This document shows positions 24,215 to 31,639 of a DNA stretch of 43,449 nt, one piece after another. The notes under the pieces are model-generated. The model did not search any database. It saw only the letters and a list, made by a program, of their open reading frames with translations, and was not told the origin of the DNA. Position numbers and translations under genes: made by a program. Source of the DNA: [Zimmermannella] bifida NBRC 103089 (lineage in GTDB: Bacteria > Actinomycetota > Actinomycetes > Actinomycetales > Microbacteriaceae). The stretch is taken from assembly GCF_001570925.1 (NCBI RefSeq), contig NZ_BCSP01000010.1, forward strand, positions 1 through 43,449. Direction: 5' to 3'. Each line of letters opens with the position of its first letter. The first letter of the stretch is position 1.

Positions 24215-25846
24215 GTGAGCGAAACTACTTCCGCGCCAACGGCGCAAAAAAAGGGAATCGAGAACTTCTCATCCCGAAACGTGTTCATCCTCGCTGCTAT
24301 CGGTTCGGCAGTAGGCCTCGGAAACATCTGGCGTTTCCCATACGTGGCCTACGAGAACGGTGGCGGCGCGTTCATCATCCCGTACCTGTGCGCCCTTATC
24401 GGCGCCGGTATTCCGCTGCTCTTCCTCGACTACGCGATCGGTCAGCGCTACCGCGGTTCGGTGCCGCTGTCGTTTGCGCGCATTTCGCGGTGGATGGAGT
24501 CCCTCGGATGGTGGCAGACGCTCGTGTGCTTCATCATCGGTATCTATTACGCGGTGATTGTGGCGTGGGCTGCGATGTACTTCATCTTCTCGGCGAACCA
24601 GGCTTGGGGCGAAGACCCGAACGGGTTCTTCTTCGGCGAGTTCCTGCAACTGAGCGACAAGGTTGAGGTCGGCTTCGACTTTGTTGGCGGCGTTTTCTGG
24701 CCGCAGCTGCTGGTTTGGGTCGTCGTCTTCGTTGTTCTCGTGCTCGGTGTCAACAAGGGTATTGCCCGCGCAAACCTGATCTTCATGCCGCTGCTGCTCG
24801 TCATGTTCATCGCCATGGTGGTGCAGGCACTGCTGCTGCCAGGCGCAACCGACGGCCTCAACGCACTGTTCACCCCGAACTGGTCGGCACTCGGTGACCC
24901 GATGGTGTGGACTGCTGCCGTGGGACAGATCTTCTTCTCGCTGTCGGTCGGCTTCGGCATCATGGTCACCTACGCGTCGTACCTCAAGCGCAAGACCGAC
25001 CTCACCGGTTCGGGTCTCGTTGTTGGTTTCGCCAACTCGAGCTTCGAAATCCTCGCGGGTATCGGTGTGTTCGCGGCGCTGGGCTTCATGGCTAACGCCA
25101 GTGGCACTGGCGTCAACGAAGTTGCCGACGCCGGTATCGGTCTGGCCTTCGTTGCCTTCCCGACGATCATTTCTGAAGCACCTGCAGGCGGCATCATCGG
25201 TCTGCTGTTCTTCGGTTCGCTGCTGTTCGCGGGCTTTACGTCGATGATTTCGATCATTGAGGTTGTTGTTGCTGCCGTTCGTGACAAGCTGGCGATCTCG
25301 CGCGTAGCCGCCACCATCACGGTTGTGGCGATCATGGCAACGGTTTCGCTGCTGCTGTTCCCAACCACCACCGGTCTGTACGTGCTTGACGTCTTCGACG
25401 AGTTCATCAATAAGTACGGCATCCTTGCTGGCGCGCTGGTCGCAGTCATCGCGGTCTCGTGGATCGCTCGCAAGCTGCCTGTGCTCAGCCGTCACCTGGA
25501 CAAGCTCAGCTCGTTCAAGACCGGCCGTGTCTGGATGGTCATGGTTGGCGCTATCGCACCAATCGCGCTGACCGTCATGCTCGTCAACGACGTCATCAAG
25601 AAGATGGAAGAAGGCTACGGCGGCTACGACGCCGCGTTCGTAGGCCTTTACGGATGGGGAATGGTCGCGGCAGTTGTCGTCGGCGCCATCATCCTCACGC
25701 TGCTGCCCTGGTCGAAGCGCGCTGACACCAGCTTCGACGAGGACGCCGAAGACGCCGAGGTTCACGCCATCTACGTCAATCGTCCAGACACCCCGGATGC
25801 TCCGCTCGAGGCCGACGCATCCACCGAAACCGAAGGAGCCAAGTAA
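24215..25846 (+). CDS. Neurotransmitter:sodium symporter (NSS) family transporter, MetP-like
   Basis: A 543-residue sodium-coupled amino acid transporter with about 12 helices. The first helix carries the family signature NVFILAAIGSAVGLGNIWRF (about 22-41) followed by PYVAYENGGGAFIIPYL; the Na/substrate site of helix 6 is in FFSLSVGFGIMVTYASYL. The GTG at 24215 is chosen (MSETTSAPTAQKKGIENFSS); the frame is open further upstream but there overlaps prfB. A 36-residue MetS-like gene overlaps its stop, the arrangement of the MetPS methionine/alanine importer of Corynebacterium glutamicum, so a methionine or alanine substrate is inferred. Confidence 0.92.
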   Translation: MSETTSAPTAQKKGIENFSSRNVFILAAIGSAVGLGNIWRFPYVAYENGGGAFIIPYLCALIGAGIPLLFLDYAIGQRYRGSVPLSFARISRWMESLGWWQTLVCFIIGIYYAVIVAWAAMYFIFSANQAWGEDPNGFFFGEFLQLSDKVEVGFDFVGGVFWPQLLVWVVVFVVLVLGVNKGIARANLIFMPLLLVMFIAMVVQALLLPGATDGLNALFTPNWSALGDPMVWTAAVGQIFFSLSVGFGIMVTYASYLKRKTDLTGSGLVVGFANSSFEILAGIGVFAALGFMANASGTGVNEVADAGIGLAFVAFPTIISEAPAGGIIGLLFFGSLLFAGFTSMISIIEVVVAAVRDKLAISRVAATITVVAIMATVSLLLFPTTTGLYVLDVFDEFINKYGILAGALVAVIAVSWIARKLPVLSRHLDKLSSFKTGRVWMVMVGAIAPIALTVMLVNDVIKKMEEGYGGYDAAFVGLYGWGMVAAVVVGAIILTLLPWSKRADTSFDEDAEDAEVHAIYVNRPDTPDAPLEADASTETEGAK

Positions 25847-25956
25847 TGACTGGTGAAGCCATCATCATGATGACCGTGGCGCTATTTTGCGTGTGGGGTG
25901 GGCTGATCGCTGTTACCGCACGTCTTATGTCGCGCGGTACCGATAAGGACAACTAA
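25846..25956 (+). CDS. MetS-like small subunit of the NSS transporter (36 aa)
   Basis: A one-helix membrane peptide: MTGEAIIMMTVALFCVWGG, then LIAVTARLMSRGTDKDN. The sequence type (acidic N-terminus, single helix with Trp-Gly-Gly, basic end) and position match the small subunit of methionine/alanine-importing NSS transporters. Its ATG overlaps the transporter stop (TAATG) and CGAAGGAGCC lies about 7 nt upstream. In the known MetPS system both parts are required for transport. Confidence 0.85.
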   Translation: MTGEAIIMMTVALFCVWGGLIAVTARLMSRGTDKDN

Positions 25957-26015
25957 CCCGAAAACACCGCAACCCGAAAACTGCTGGGTTGCTGGATGCT
26001 CGCATCCCTTCCGCG

Positions 26016-26045
26016 CGTCGCCCCCGCAATACTGCGGGGGCGACG
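26016..26045. terminator. Perfect GC-rich hairpin between metS-like gene and ftsE
   Basis: A 13-bp stem (CGTCGCCCCCGCA / TGCGGGGGCGACG) with a 4-nt loop. A weaker hairpin (GCAACCC / GGGTTGC, 25970-25992) precedes it. It ends the transporter transcript and abuts the ftsE -10. Confidence 0.65.
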
Positions 26046-26051
26046 TAGCGT
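26046..26051 (+). promoter_or_regulatory. Putative -10 hexamer of ftsEX
   Basis: TAGCGT, 9 nt before the ATG at 26061, directly after the 13-bp hairpin. Confidence 0.35.
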
Positions 26052-26060
26052 TAGAACGTC

Positions 26061-26978
26061 ATGATCAGATTCGACCACGTATCCAAGACGTTCCGGGGAC
26101 AGAAGTACCCCGCACTTGATGACGTCACATTTGAAATTCTTCGTGGCGAGTTTGTCTTTCTCGTCGGTCCTTCGGGCTCGGGTAAGTCAACTGTGCTGCG
26201 CCACATCTTGCTTGAAGACCATCCGACCGAAGGGCACGTGAACGTGCTCGGCCAGGACCTCAGCAAGATCTCCTCGCGAAAAGTTCCGTACTACCGCCGT
26301 AACGTCGGCATGGTTTTCCAGGACTTCCGTCTGCTTGCCAACAAGACCGTGTACGAAAACGTTGCGTATGCGCTCAAGGTGCTCGGTCGCTCCCGCGCGC
26401 AGATCCGCCAGGCGGTGCCAGAGGTGCTCAAGACCGTTGGCCTGGTAGACAAGCAGCGCCGTTTCCCGCACGAGCTCTCGGGTGGTGAACAGCAGCGTGT
26501 GGCGATCGCCCGCGCCGTGGTGAACAAGCCGGCAATTCTGCTAGCCGACGAGCCCACCGGTAACCTCGACCCGACGACCTCGCGCGAGATCATGAGCGTG
26601 CTGCGCCGCATCAACCGAAACGGTACGGCGGTCGTCATGGCGACGCACGACGTATCGATTGTTGACGAAGAGCGTAAGCGCGTTATCGAGCTGGATGCGG
26701 GCTCGATCGTTCGCGACGAAGCCAGCGGCGTGTACACGCCCGAGATCGTCAAGTACGAAGCCCCCGAGTCGCCCGAAACCGCCGGCTCGGCACCGCGCAA
26801 AACCATCGCCGAGGCGATGGCGGCCCGCGTTGCTGCACCCGACCGCGGCGTGACCGTGTCGATCGAAGAGGTCAGTTCGCCCACGAGCCGCCTTCCCGAC
26901 GAATTCCATGACGACGGTGAAGACCTCGACAACCCGAACCTTGGCAATGCCGGCCCCGGTGCGAAGGGAGCCCGCTAG
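26061..26978 (+). CDS. ftsE: Cell division ATP-binding protein FtsE with C-terminal extension
   Basis: A 305-residue ABC ATPase which with FtsX regulates peptidoglycan hydrolases at the septum. Walker [10 protein letters not shown] (36-44), Q-loop VFQDFRLL, signature [14 protein letters not shown] (139-152), Walker [14 protein letters not shown] (159-171) and H-loop [11 protein letters not shown] are all intact. Typical FtsE is about 225-230 residues; here about 75 extra residues, acidic and Pro/Ala-rich with a basic helix ([16 protein letters not shown]), are added at the C-terminus. Its stop overlaps the ftsX GTG start (TAGTG). Confidence 0.94.
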   Translation: MIRFDHVSKTFRGQKYPALDDVTFEILRGEFVFLVGPSGSGKSTVLRHILLEDHPTEGHVNVLGQDLSKISSRKVPYYRRNVGMVFQDFRLLANKTVYENVAYALKVLGRSRAQIRQAVPEVLKTVGLVDKQRRFPHELSGGEQQRVAIARAVVNKPAILLADEPTGNLDPTTSREIMSVLRRINRNGTAVVMATHDVSIVDEERKRVIELDAGSIVRDEASGVYTPEIVKYEAPESPETAGSAPRKTIAEAMAARVAAPDRGVTVSIEEVSSPTSRLPDEFHDDGEDLDNPNLGNAGPGAKGAR

Positions 26979-27892
26979 TGTTTGGATTCATCTTCGGTGA
27001 AATGTGGCAGGGCCTGCGCCGGAACACCTCGATGGTGGTTTCGGTCGTGCTCGTTACCTTCGTGTCGCTGACGTTTGTTGGTGCGGCGATTATGCTGCAG
27101 TTCCAGATTCAGTCGATGAAGACCTATTGGTACGACCGCGCGCAGGTTGCCGTTGACTTCTGCCGTGACATCTCGACCTCACCCGATTGCGCGGCAGGTC
27201 AGGCAACACAGGAACAGAAGGATGCGGTCGAGGCCGAACTCAACGGCGACGCGCTGCGCCCGTATGTGTCTGAGGTGTACTTCGAGAATCAGGATGAGGC
27301 TTACCAGCGTTTCCTTGAGCAGTTCAAGGACGACCCCATGGTCACCTTCGTGAAGCCTGAACAGCTCAACGAGACGTTCTGGGTAAACCTCACGAACCCG
27401 CAAGACTCGGACATCATCATCCAGACCCTGACCGGAATGCCGGGCGTTGAACTCGTTAGCGACCAGCGACAGTTCTTGGACTCGATCTTCTCGGTCTTGA
27501 ACGGTGCGAGCCTCGCCTCGTTCGGTGTCGCCCTGGTGATGTTGATTGCTGCGGTGCTGCTGATCGCGACCACGATTCGGCTCTCGGTATTCTCCCGCCG
27601 CCGCGAGCTGCGAATCATGCGCCTCGTCGGTGCATCCAACGGATTCATCCAGGCGCCGTTCATCCTCGAAGGGGTGTTTGCCGGATTCGTTGGCTCGGTA
27701 CTGGCGTCGCTCGCCGTCGTCGGCACAACGCACTGGTACGTTGAGGGCCATTTGGCGGCCTCAAGACCCGGCCTGCAACTGGTTTCGGTCTGGCCGCACG
27801 CGATTGGCACTTCGGCCATCATCATCGTGATCGGTGTGCTGCTCGCGGGTATCGCGTCGAGCATTTCGATTCGAAGGTACTTGCGCGTCTAG
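26978..27892 (+). CDS. ftsX: Cell division protein FtsX
   Basis: A 304-residue permease-like protein with four helices: one near 20-45 (SMVVSVVLVTFVSLTFVGAA), then an extracytoplasmic domain (about 50-170, with two Cys in FCRDISTSPDC that may form a disulfide), and three helices at about 178-205, 225-250 and 270-295. The C-terminal SISIRRYLRV is typical. Start is GTG, coupled to ftsE by a 1-base overlap. In actinobacteria FtsX contacts NlpC/P60 peptidases such as RipC. Confidence 0.94.
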   Translation: MFGFIFGEMWQGLRRNTSMVVSVVLVTFVSLTFVGAAIMLQFQIQSMKTYWYDRAQVAVDFCRDISTSPDCAAGQATQEQKDAVEAELNGDALRPYVSEVYFENQDEAYQRFLEQFKDDPMVTFVKPEQLNETFWVNLTNPQDSDIIIQTLTGMPGVELVSDQRQFLDSIFSVLNGASLASFGVALVMLIAAVLLIATTIRLSVFSRRRELRIMRLVGASNGFIQAPFILEGVFAGFVGSVLASLAVVGTTHWYVEGHLAASRPGLQLVSVWPHAIGTSAIIIVIGVLLAGIASSISIRRYLRV

Positions 27893-27908
27893 ACTTGTAG
27901 ACAGTTTG

Positions 27909-27975
27909 ATCGTGCCGTCCGGTGCTACGGGGAGTGGGACACGCATCCCACGGCTCGCTACCGTGACGGCACGAT
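27909..27975 (+). terminator. Extended hairpin between ftsX and smpB
   Basis: Outer stem ATCGTGCCGTC (27909-27919) / GACGGCACGAT (27965-27975) with an inner hairpin GTGGGA / TCCCAC, followed by TGTTTG. Probable ftsEX terminator; the two-stem form is unusual. Confidence 0.6.
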
Positions 27976-28076
27976 TGTTTGTACGGCTGGCTCGTGCAAC
28001 GTGATTCACCGCGCGTAGTGCCCGGTACACCGGGACTTCGCGCATCAACATCAAGCATTTGGAAAGGAGGTCAGCA

Positions 28077-28553
28077 ATGCCTCGTGAACAGGGCAAGAAA
28101 GTGATTGCCTCGAACCGCAAAGCCCGACACGATTACCTGATCCAGGACACCTATGAGGCCGGCATCGTGCTTTACGGCACCGAAGTGAAGGCGCTTCGCC
28201 AGGGTCGGGCTTCGCTCGTCGACGGGTTCGCACACGTCGAGAACGGTGAGATGTGGCTCGAAGCCGTACACATTCCCGAATACTCGCAGGGCACGTGGAA
28301 TAACCACGCGCCGCGCCGCAAGCGCAAGCTGCTGCTGCACCGGGATGAGATCACCAAGATTGCGGCGAAGACCCGCGAAGGTGGATATACGATCGTGCCG
28401 CTGCAACTGTATTTCTCTGACGGCCGCGCCAAGGTCGAGATCGCGATCGCGAAGGGTAAGCGCGAGTTCGACAAGCGCCACGCACTGCGCGAGCGGCAAG
28501 ATCGCCGCGAAGCTGAGCGCGCAATGAGCGCACGACGCCACCTGGGCGAATAA
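28077..28553 (+). CDS. smpB: SsrA-binding protein SmpB
   Basis: A 158-residue protein that binds tmRNA and delivers it to stalled ribosomes. It starts [20 protein letters not shown] and includes [38 protein letters not shown] and a basic C-terminal tail ([19 protein letters not shown]) that enters the mRNA channel. The ATG at 28077 is chosen over 28059 because GGAAAGGAGG lies 6-7 nt upstream, the strongest ribosome-binding site in the window. Its partner RNA gene ssrA is about 2.5 kb downstream. Confidence 0.96.
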   Translation: MPREQGKKVIASNRKARHDYLIQDTYEAGIVLYGTEVKALRQGRASLVDGFAHVENGEMWLEAVHIPEYSQGTWNNHAPRRKRKLLLHRDEITKIAAKTREGGYTIVPLQLYFSDGRAKVEIAIAKGKREFDKRHALRERQDRREAERAMSARRHLGE

Positions 28554-28597
28554 GTAAGCTCGGGCAGACTTCGCGAACCGTTGGTCTGCACAACGAA

Positions 28598-28637
28598 AAC
28601 GGGTCCGGATGCGATTGGTTACGCATCCGGACCCGTT
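28598..28637. terminator. Bidirectional terminator between smpB and the 749-aa gene
   Basis: A perfect 16-bp stem (AACGGGTCCGGATGCG / CGCATCCGGACCCGTT) with an 8-nt loop between convergent genes. Confidence 0.85.
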
Positions 28638-28649
28638 CTGGCTTGTGGG

Positions 28650-30899
28650 CTACTTGACCTTGTCGGCCGCAGCGAGGGCGGCGTCGCGGGCTTCGTCCAT
28701 GTACGCAGCGAGTGAGACACCGGTCATGGCCATCTCGGTGCCCACACCTGGCTCAACTTCCTTCCACTTGTCGAGGAGTGCCTTGTCGGCAGCTTCCTCG
28801 GCGGCGATGGCTTCTTCCATCAGCTTCTGGAGGTCGGGGTAGAGGGGCTTGCCGGCTTCGGTGGTTGGCTCATTGTTCATGAGCAGGTCAACGACCTTCT
28901 GGTTAGCGTCGGCGGCCTTCTGATACGCGTCTGCGGCAGCGTCGCATGCGGCCTGGAAGTCGCTCATGAAGCACGATTCCTTGTAGTTCTTTGCCATCTT
29001 CTTGGCGTAGTCAACATAGGTTGCTTCGTGCGCCTTAGCGTACTTTTCGCGCGTGTCCTTGGCGTACAGGTTCGGGCAACCGCTGTCGGAATCGCAGGTG
29101 TAGAACAGGTTGGTGCCTTCGATCTTGACCTCGTCACCCTTCTTGAGCGTCATCGCGTCGGGCATGGTGGTCTTCAGATCGTTGGTGAAGTCGCCGAGGG
29201 CATCGGTGTAGACGTCGTAGTTCGCGCAGAACTCTTCCTGCATCTTGACCGACTTCTCGGATGCGGTGAGGAACTCCTCGGCGTTCTTACGCTGCTCCTC
29301 GAGCTTCTTGGCATCCTTCTGGGCCTGACGGTAGGCCTCAGAAGCGTCAGCGCCGTCTTCGGCAGGCAGGTCCGGTGCCTTCGACTCTGCGAGGGTGTTG
29401 TAGCGCTCACGCACGTCGGGCATGATGGCGCAGGTGTCCTGCAGCGAGGCGAGACCGCTCTTGCCGAAGTTGTAGAACGTGGCACCCGAGCTGCGAACGA
29501 GGTTGGCAACGTCGGCAGCGTTCACCGAGTCGATGTTCTCGGCGGTCCAGATGTCTTCGTATTCCTGCAGGTCGGTCTGGAACTGCGCGGCGAGCTTGTC
29601 TCCCTTGTCGACGTTCTGCTGGTGCAAGAACCACGGGATACCAATCGCGGCGGCGATACCGAGCAGAATCACGGCGACGAGCGGAATCATCACAGCCTTG
29701 CGCTTGTGCCACGGCTGCTTCTTGCCGTCGTTGTTGGTGTCCTGCGGTCCCTGCGGTCCGTTTGGATCCTGCAGTCCGTTTGGATCATGCGGTCCGCCCG
29801 GTGCGGGGAACGGCTGCTGACCTGCGGGTCCTACCGGTCCAACCTGTTCGGCGCCAAGGGGAGTGATGAGTTCGGGTTCGTGCCCGGTGCCATCGGCGAA
29901 TTCACTCGCCTGCTGTGGCCAGCTTGAGTCGGGCTGATAGGCCTGGGTCGCCTGCATGTCCTGCTGCGTGGCGTGGTCGAAGCCACCGGCCGGGTATGCG
30001 GCGGTTGCGGCGAGGTCGCCCGATCCGAATGCCTGGGTCGGTTGTGCGTCTGTGGCCGGGGCGTCGTTCGTCCAGTTGCCCGCGGTCGACCAGGATGCGG
30101 CGGCTCCCGCGGCAGCAGCAGTTTCGGCACCCGAGGCGGTTTCGTCCCGGTCGTTAGTACCTTCGGTCTGGTCCTTCAGCTCGCCCGCTGCGTCGCTGTC
30201 GGCGGAATCACCGGTAGCGTCGTCACTCGCTGCAACTTCCGCCTGCGGCGCGCCCCAGGCGTTCTGCTCAGGCTGTGCTGGTGGCTGCGTTTCGGATTGT
30301 TCAGGCTGCTCTGCTGCGTCGGTCTGCTGTGGCATGTCGGCCTGTGGGAAGGCCTGCGTTGGTTCGGATGCTGCTGGCTGGCCCCACTGGGGAGACACCG
30401 GCGGCATTTGCTGGCCCGGCTGACCAACCTGCTCCTGGCCAAACTGGGGCTGACCGAACTGGCTCTGGTCGAACGGAGCCTGGCCAGGCTGCTGGCCCTG
30501 TGGTGGCTGGTTCCACTGTGGCTGCTTCCACTGTGGCTGCTGGCCCCACTGTGGCTGAGCGCCCTGGAACTGCTGAGGCTGTTCCGGCTGTCCTGGTTGT
30601 GGCTGGTTAAACCCGGGCTGCGAGCCGGTGCCGAAGCTTGGTGCCGACGGCATGCTGTTGTTGTCGTTGTTGGTGGGGGCAAAGGGGCTGGCCTCTGGGG
30701 TCGAACCGTTGCCGAACGACGGAGCCTGCGGCATCGCATCCTGTTGAGGTACCGAGGGTGGTTCGCCCTGCGTGGCTGCAGCCTCGGACTGGTCTTGATT
30801 GTCCGCGTGCTGCCGGCCAAATGGAGTTGGCCAACCGTTCTGCGAATTTTGCTGTTGTCCCTGCGGGCCCCAGGTGTTGCCGCCTTCGTTCCAAGTCAT
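28650..30899 (-). CDS. Large membrane-anchored protein: Gln/Pro-rich N-terminus, one helix, Cys-containing ectodomain
   Basis: A 749-residue protein of no family I recognise. Residues 1 to about 395 are low complexity, rich in Gln, Pro, Gly, Asn and Trp, with repeated units such as QPQWGQ, QPQWKQ and QPQWNQ, and an acidic Ala/Glu/Asp stretch. A basic patch (KKQPWHKRK) precedes a single helix at about 400-423 (VMIPLVAVILLGIAAAIGIP). The C-terminal 325 residues are helical, Lys/Asp/Glu/Ala-rich and contain six Cys (DTCAIM, EEFCANY, YTCDSDSGCPN, ESCFMS, AACDAA), fitting three disulfides outside the cell. Topology by the positive-inside rule puts the Gln/Pro region in the cytoplasm. Minus-strand TATCCT lies 6 nt before the ATG. 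Confidence 0.85.
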   Translation of the reverse strand: MTWNEGGNTWGPQGQQQNSQNGWPTPFGRQHADNQDQSEAAATQGEPPSVPQQDAMPQAPSFGNGSTPEASPFAPTNNDNNSMPSAPSFGTGSQPGFNQPQPGQPEQPQQFQGAQPQWGQQPQWKQPQWNQPPQGQQPGQAPFDQSQFGQPQFGQEQVGQPGQQMPPVSPQWGQPAASEPTQAFPQADMPQQTDAAEQPEQSETQPPAQPEQNAWGAPQAEVAASDDATGDSADSDAAGELKDQTEGTNDRDETASGAETAAAAGAAASWSTAGNWTNDAPATDAQPTQAFGSGDLAATAAYPAGGFDHATQQDMQATQAYQPDSSWPQQASEFADGTGHEPELITPLGAEQVGPVGPAGQQPFPAPGGPHDPNGLQDPNGPQGPQDTNNDGKKQPWHKRKAVMIPLVAVILLGIAAAIGIPWFLHQQNVDKGDKLAAQFQTDLQEYEDIWTAENIDSVNAADVANLVRSSGATFYNFGKSGLASLQDTCAIMPDVRERYNTLAESKAPDLPAEDGADASEAYRQAQKDAKKLEEQRKNAEEFLTASEKSVKMQEEFCANYDVYTDALGDFTNDLKTTMPDAMTLKKGDEVKIEGTNLFYTCDSDSGCPNLYAKDTREKYAKAHEATYVDYAKKMAKNYKESCFMSDFQAACDAAADAYQKAADANQKVVDLLMNNEPTTEAGKPLYPDLQKLMEEAIAAEEAADKALLDKWKEVEPGVGTEMAMTGVSLAAYMDEARDAALAAADKVK

Positions 30900-30905
30900 A
30901 TGTCC

Positions 30906-30911
30906 AGGATA
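30906..30911 (-). promoter_or_regulatory. Putative -10 hexamer of the 749-aa protein gene
   Basis: TATCCT on the minus strand, 6 nt before the ATG at 30899. Confidence 0.5.
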
Positions 30912-31071
30912 CGGACTGGCGGCGAGATGGGGGAGTGTTGGGCGGCAAATGCACCTGAAGGAGTACTGAATGCTACTGGTGCTGGCAGTGAACTAGGCAC
31001 TATGCTTGGGAGATCGACCACTCGGTCGGTACATAACTCAATAGCGAAGCTGAGCAAGCTTTCGCGTTCAT

Positions 31072-31442
31072 GGGGATGATCGGTTTCGACATTGCTTGTG
31101 AAACTGCGTGAAGCGGGTCGAGGATGCGGGGTTATCTCGTTAACGCCCCTCGCAAAAATAAGTGCAAATAACAAGCGCACTGACTTCGCCCTCGCTGCCT
31201 AATTAATCCAGCGAGCCCGAGTCCGTCAGCCTAGATACGCGTTCGATCTAGTTCCTGGCGTCATTTAGAACGCTAGCTACGTAGCTGTGTTGCAGGGCTG
31301 CGTGGGACGTTTACTGCAGCTGGGTTCGTCGGCCAAGGTGTTTGCCCCCATGGCCGGAACCGAGTAACACGCCTGGCAAACTGCACCCGGAGAAGCCGCA
31401 GCTCCTCAGTAATGGACGGGGGTTCAATTCCCCCCATCTCCA
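31072..31442 (+). ncRNA. ssrA: tmRNA (ssrA)
   Basis: The 5' end GGGGATGATCGGTTTCGAC and the 3' end GGGGGTTCAATTCCCCCC-ATCTCCA are diagnostic; the acceptor stem pairs GGGGATG with CATCTCC (one G-T pair). The tag reading frame starts at GCA 31152 and ends TAA 31200-31202, giving AKISANNKRTDFALAA, which ends in the usual ALAA degradation signal. The CCA end is not encoded. With SmpB it rescues ribosomes stalled on mRNAs lacking a stop codon and tags the nascent chain. A possible precursor promoter (-10 TATGCT at 31001) is upstream. Confidence 0.97.
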
Positions 31443-31448
31443 CTCGAT

Positions 31449-31496
31449 ACACGCCCTCGACTGCCTAGGTAAACGCTGGGGAGTCGGGGGTGTTTG
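31449..31496 (+). terminator. Terminator after ssrA
   Basis: ACACGCCCTCGACT pairs imperfectly with AGTCGGGGGTGTT across a 20-nt loop and is followed by TGTTATT. The remaining spacer to 31639 holds the sequence TTGCCCACAATTTGTCCACG (31515-31534) and the antiporter promoter. Confidence 0.6.
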
Positions 31497-31627
31497 TTAT
31501 TGCATCGTTGCGGCTTGCCCACAATTTGTCCACGTCGTTGTTACGTGTTGCCGCAGTGAGGTCGTGGCTATGGTCTAGGTTGTGACCTCGCGTTTCGTCT
31601 TGGGGTCCCCGGCTCGAGCGAGGCGGT

Positions 31628-31633
31628 TAAGGT
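31628..31633 (+). promoter_or_regulatory. Putative -10 hexamer of the antiporter gene
   Basis: TAAGGT ends 6 nt before the ATG at 31640. Confidence 0.4.
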
Positions 31634-31639
31634 TTAGGA

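Noticed and set aside
24269-25765. 498-codon open frame antisense to the NSS transporter
   Set aside because: Composition is an Asp/Glu/Arg/His-rich mirror of a membrane protein and no domain is visible; the plus strand encodes an intact transporter.
29973-31079. Plus-strand Leu/Trp/Arg-rich frame of 368 codons opposite the 749-aa protein
   Set aside because: It is the complement of Gln/Pro-rich repeats (CAG/CCA read as CTG/TGG), which produces Leu/Trp-rich nonsense.
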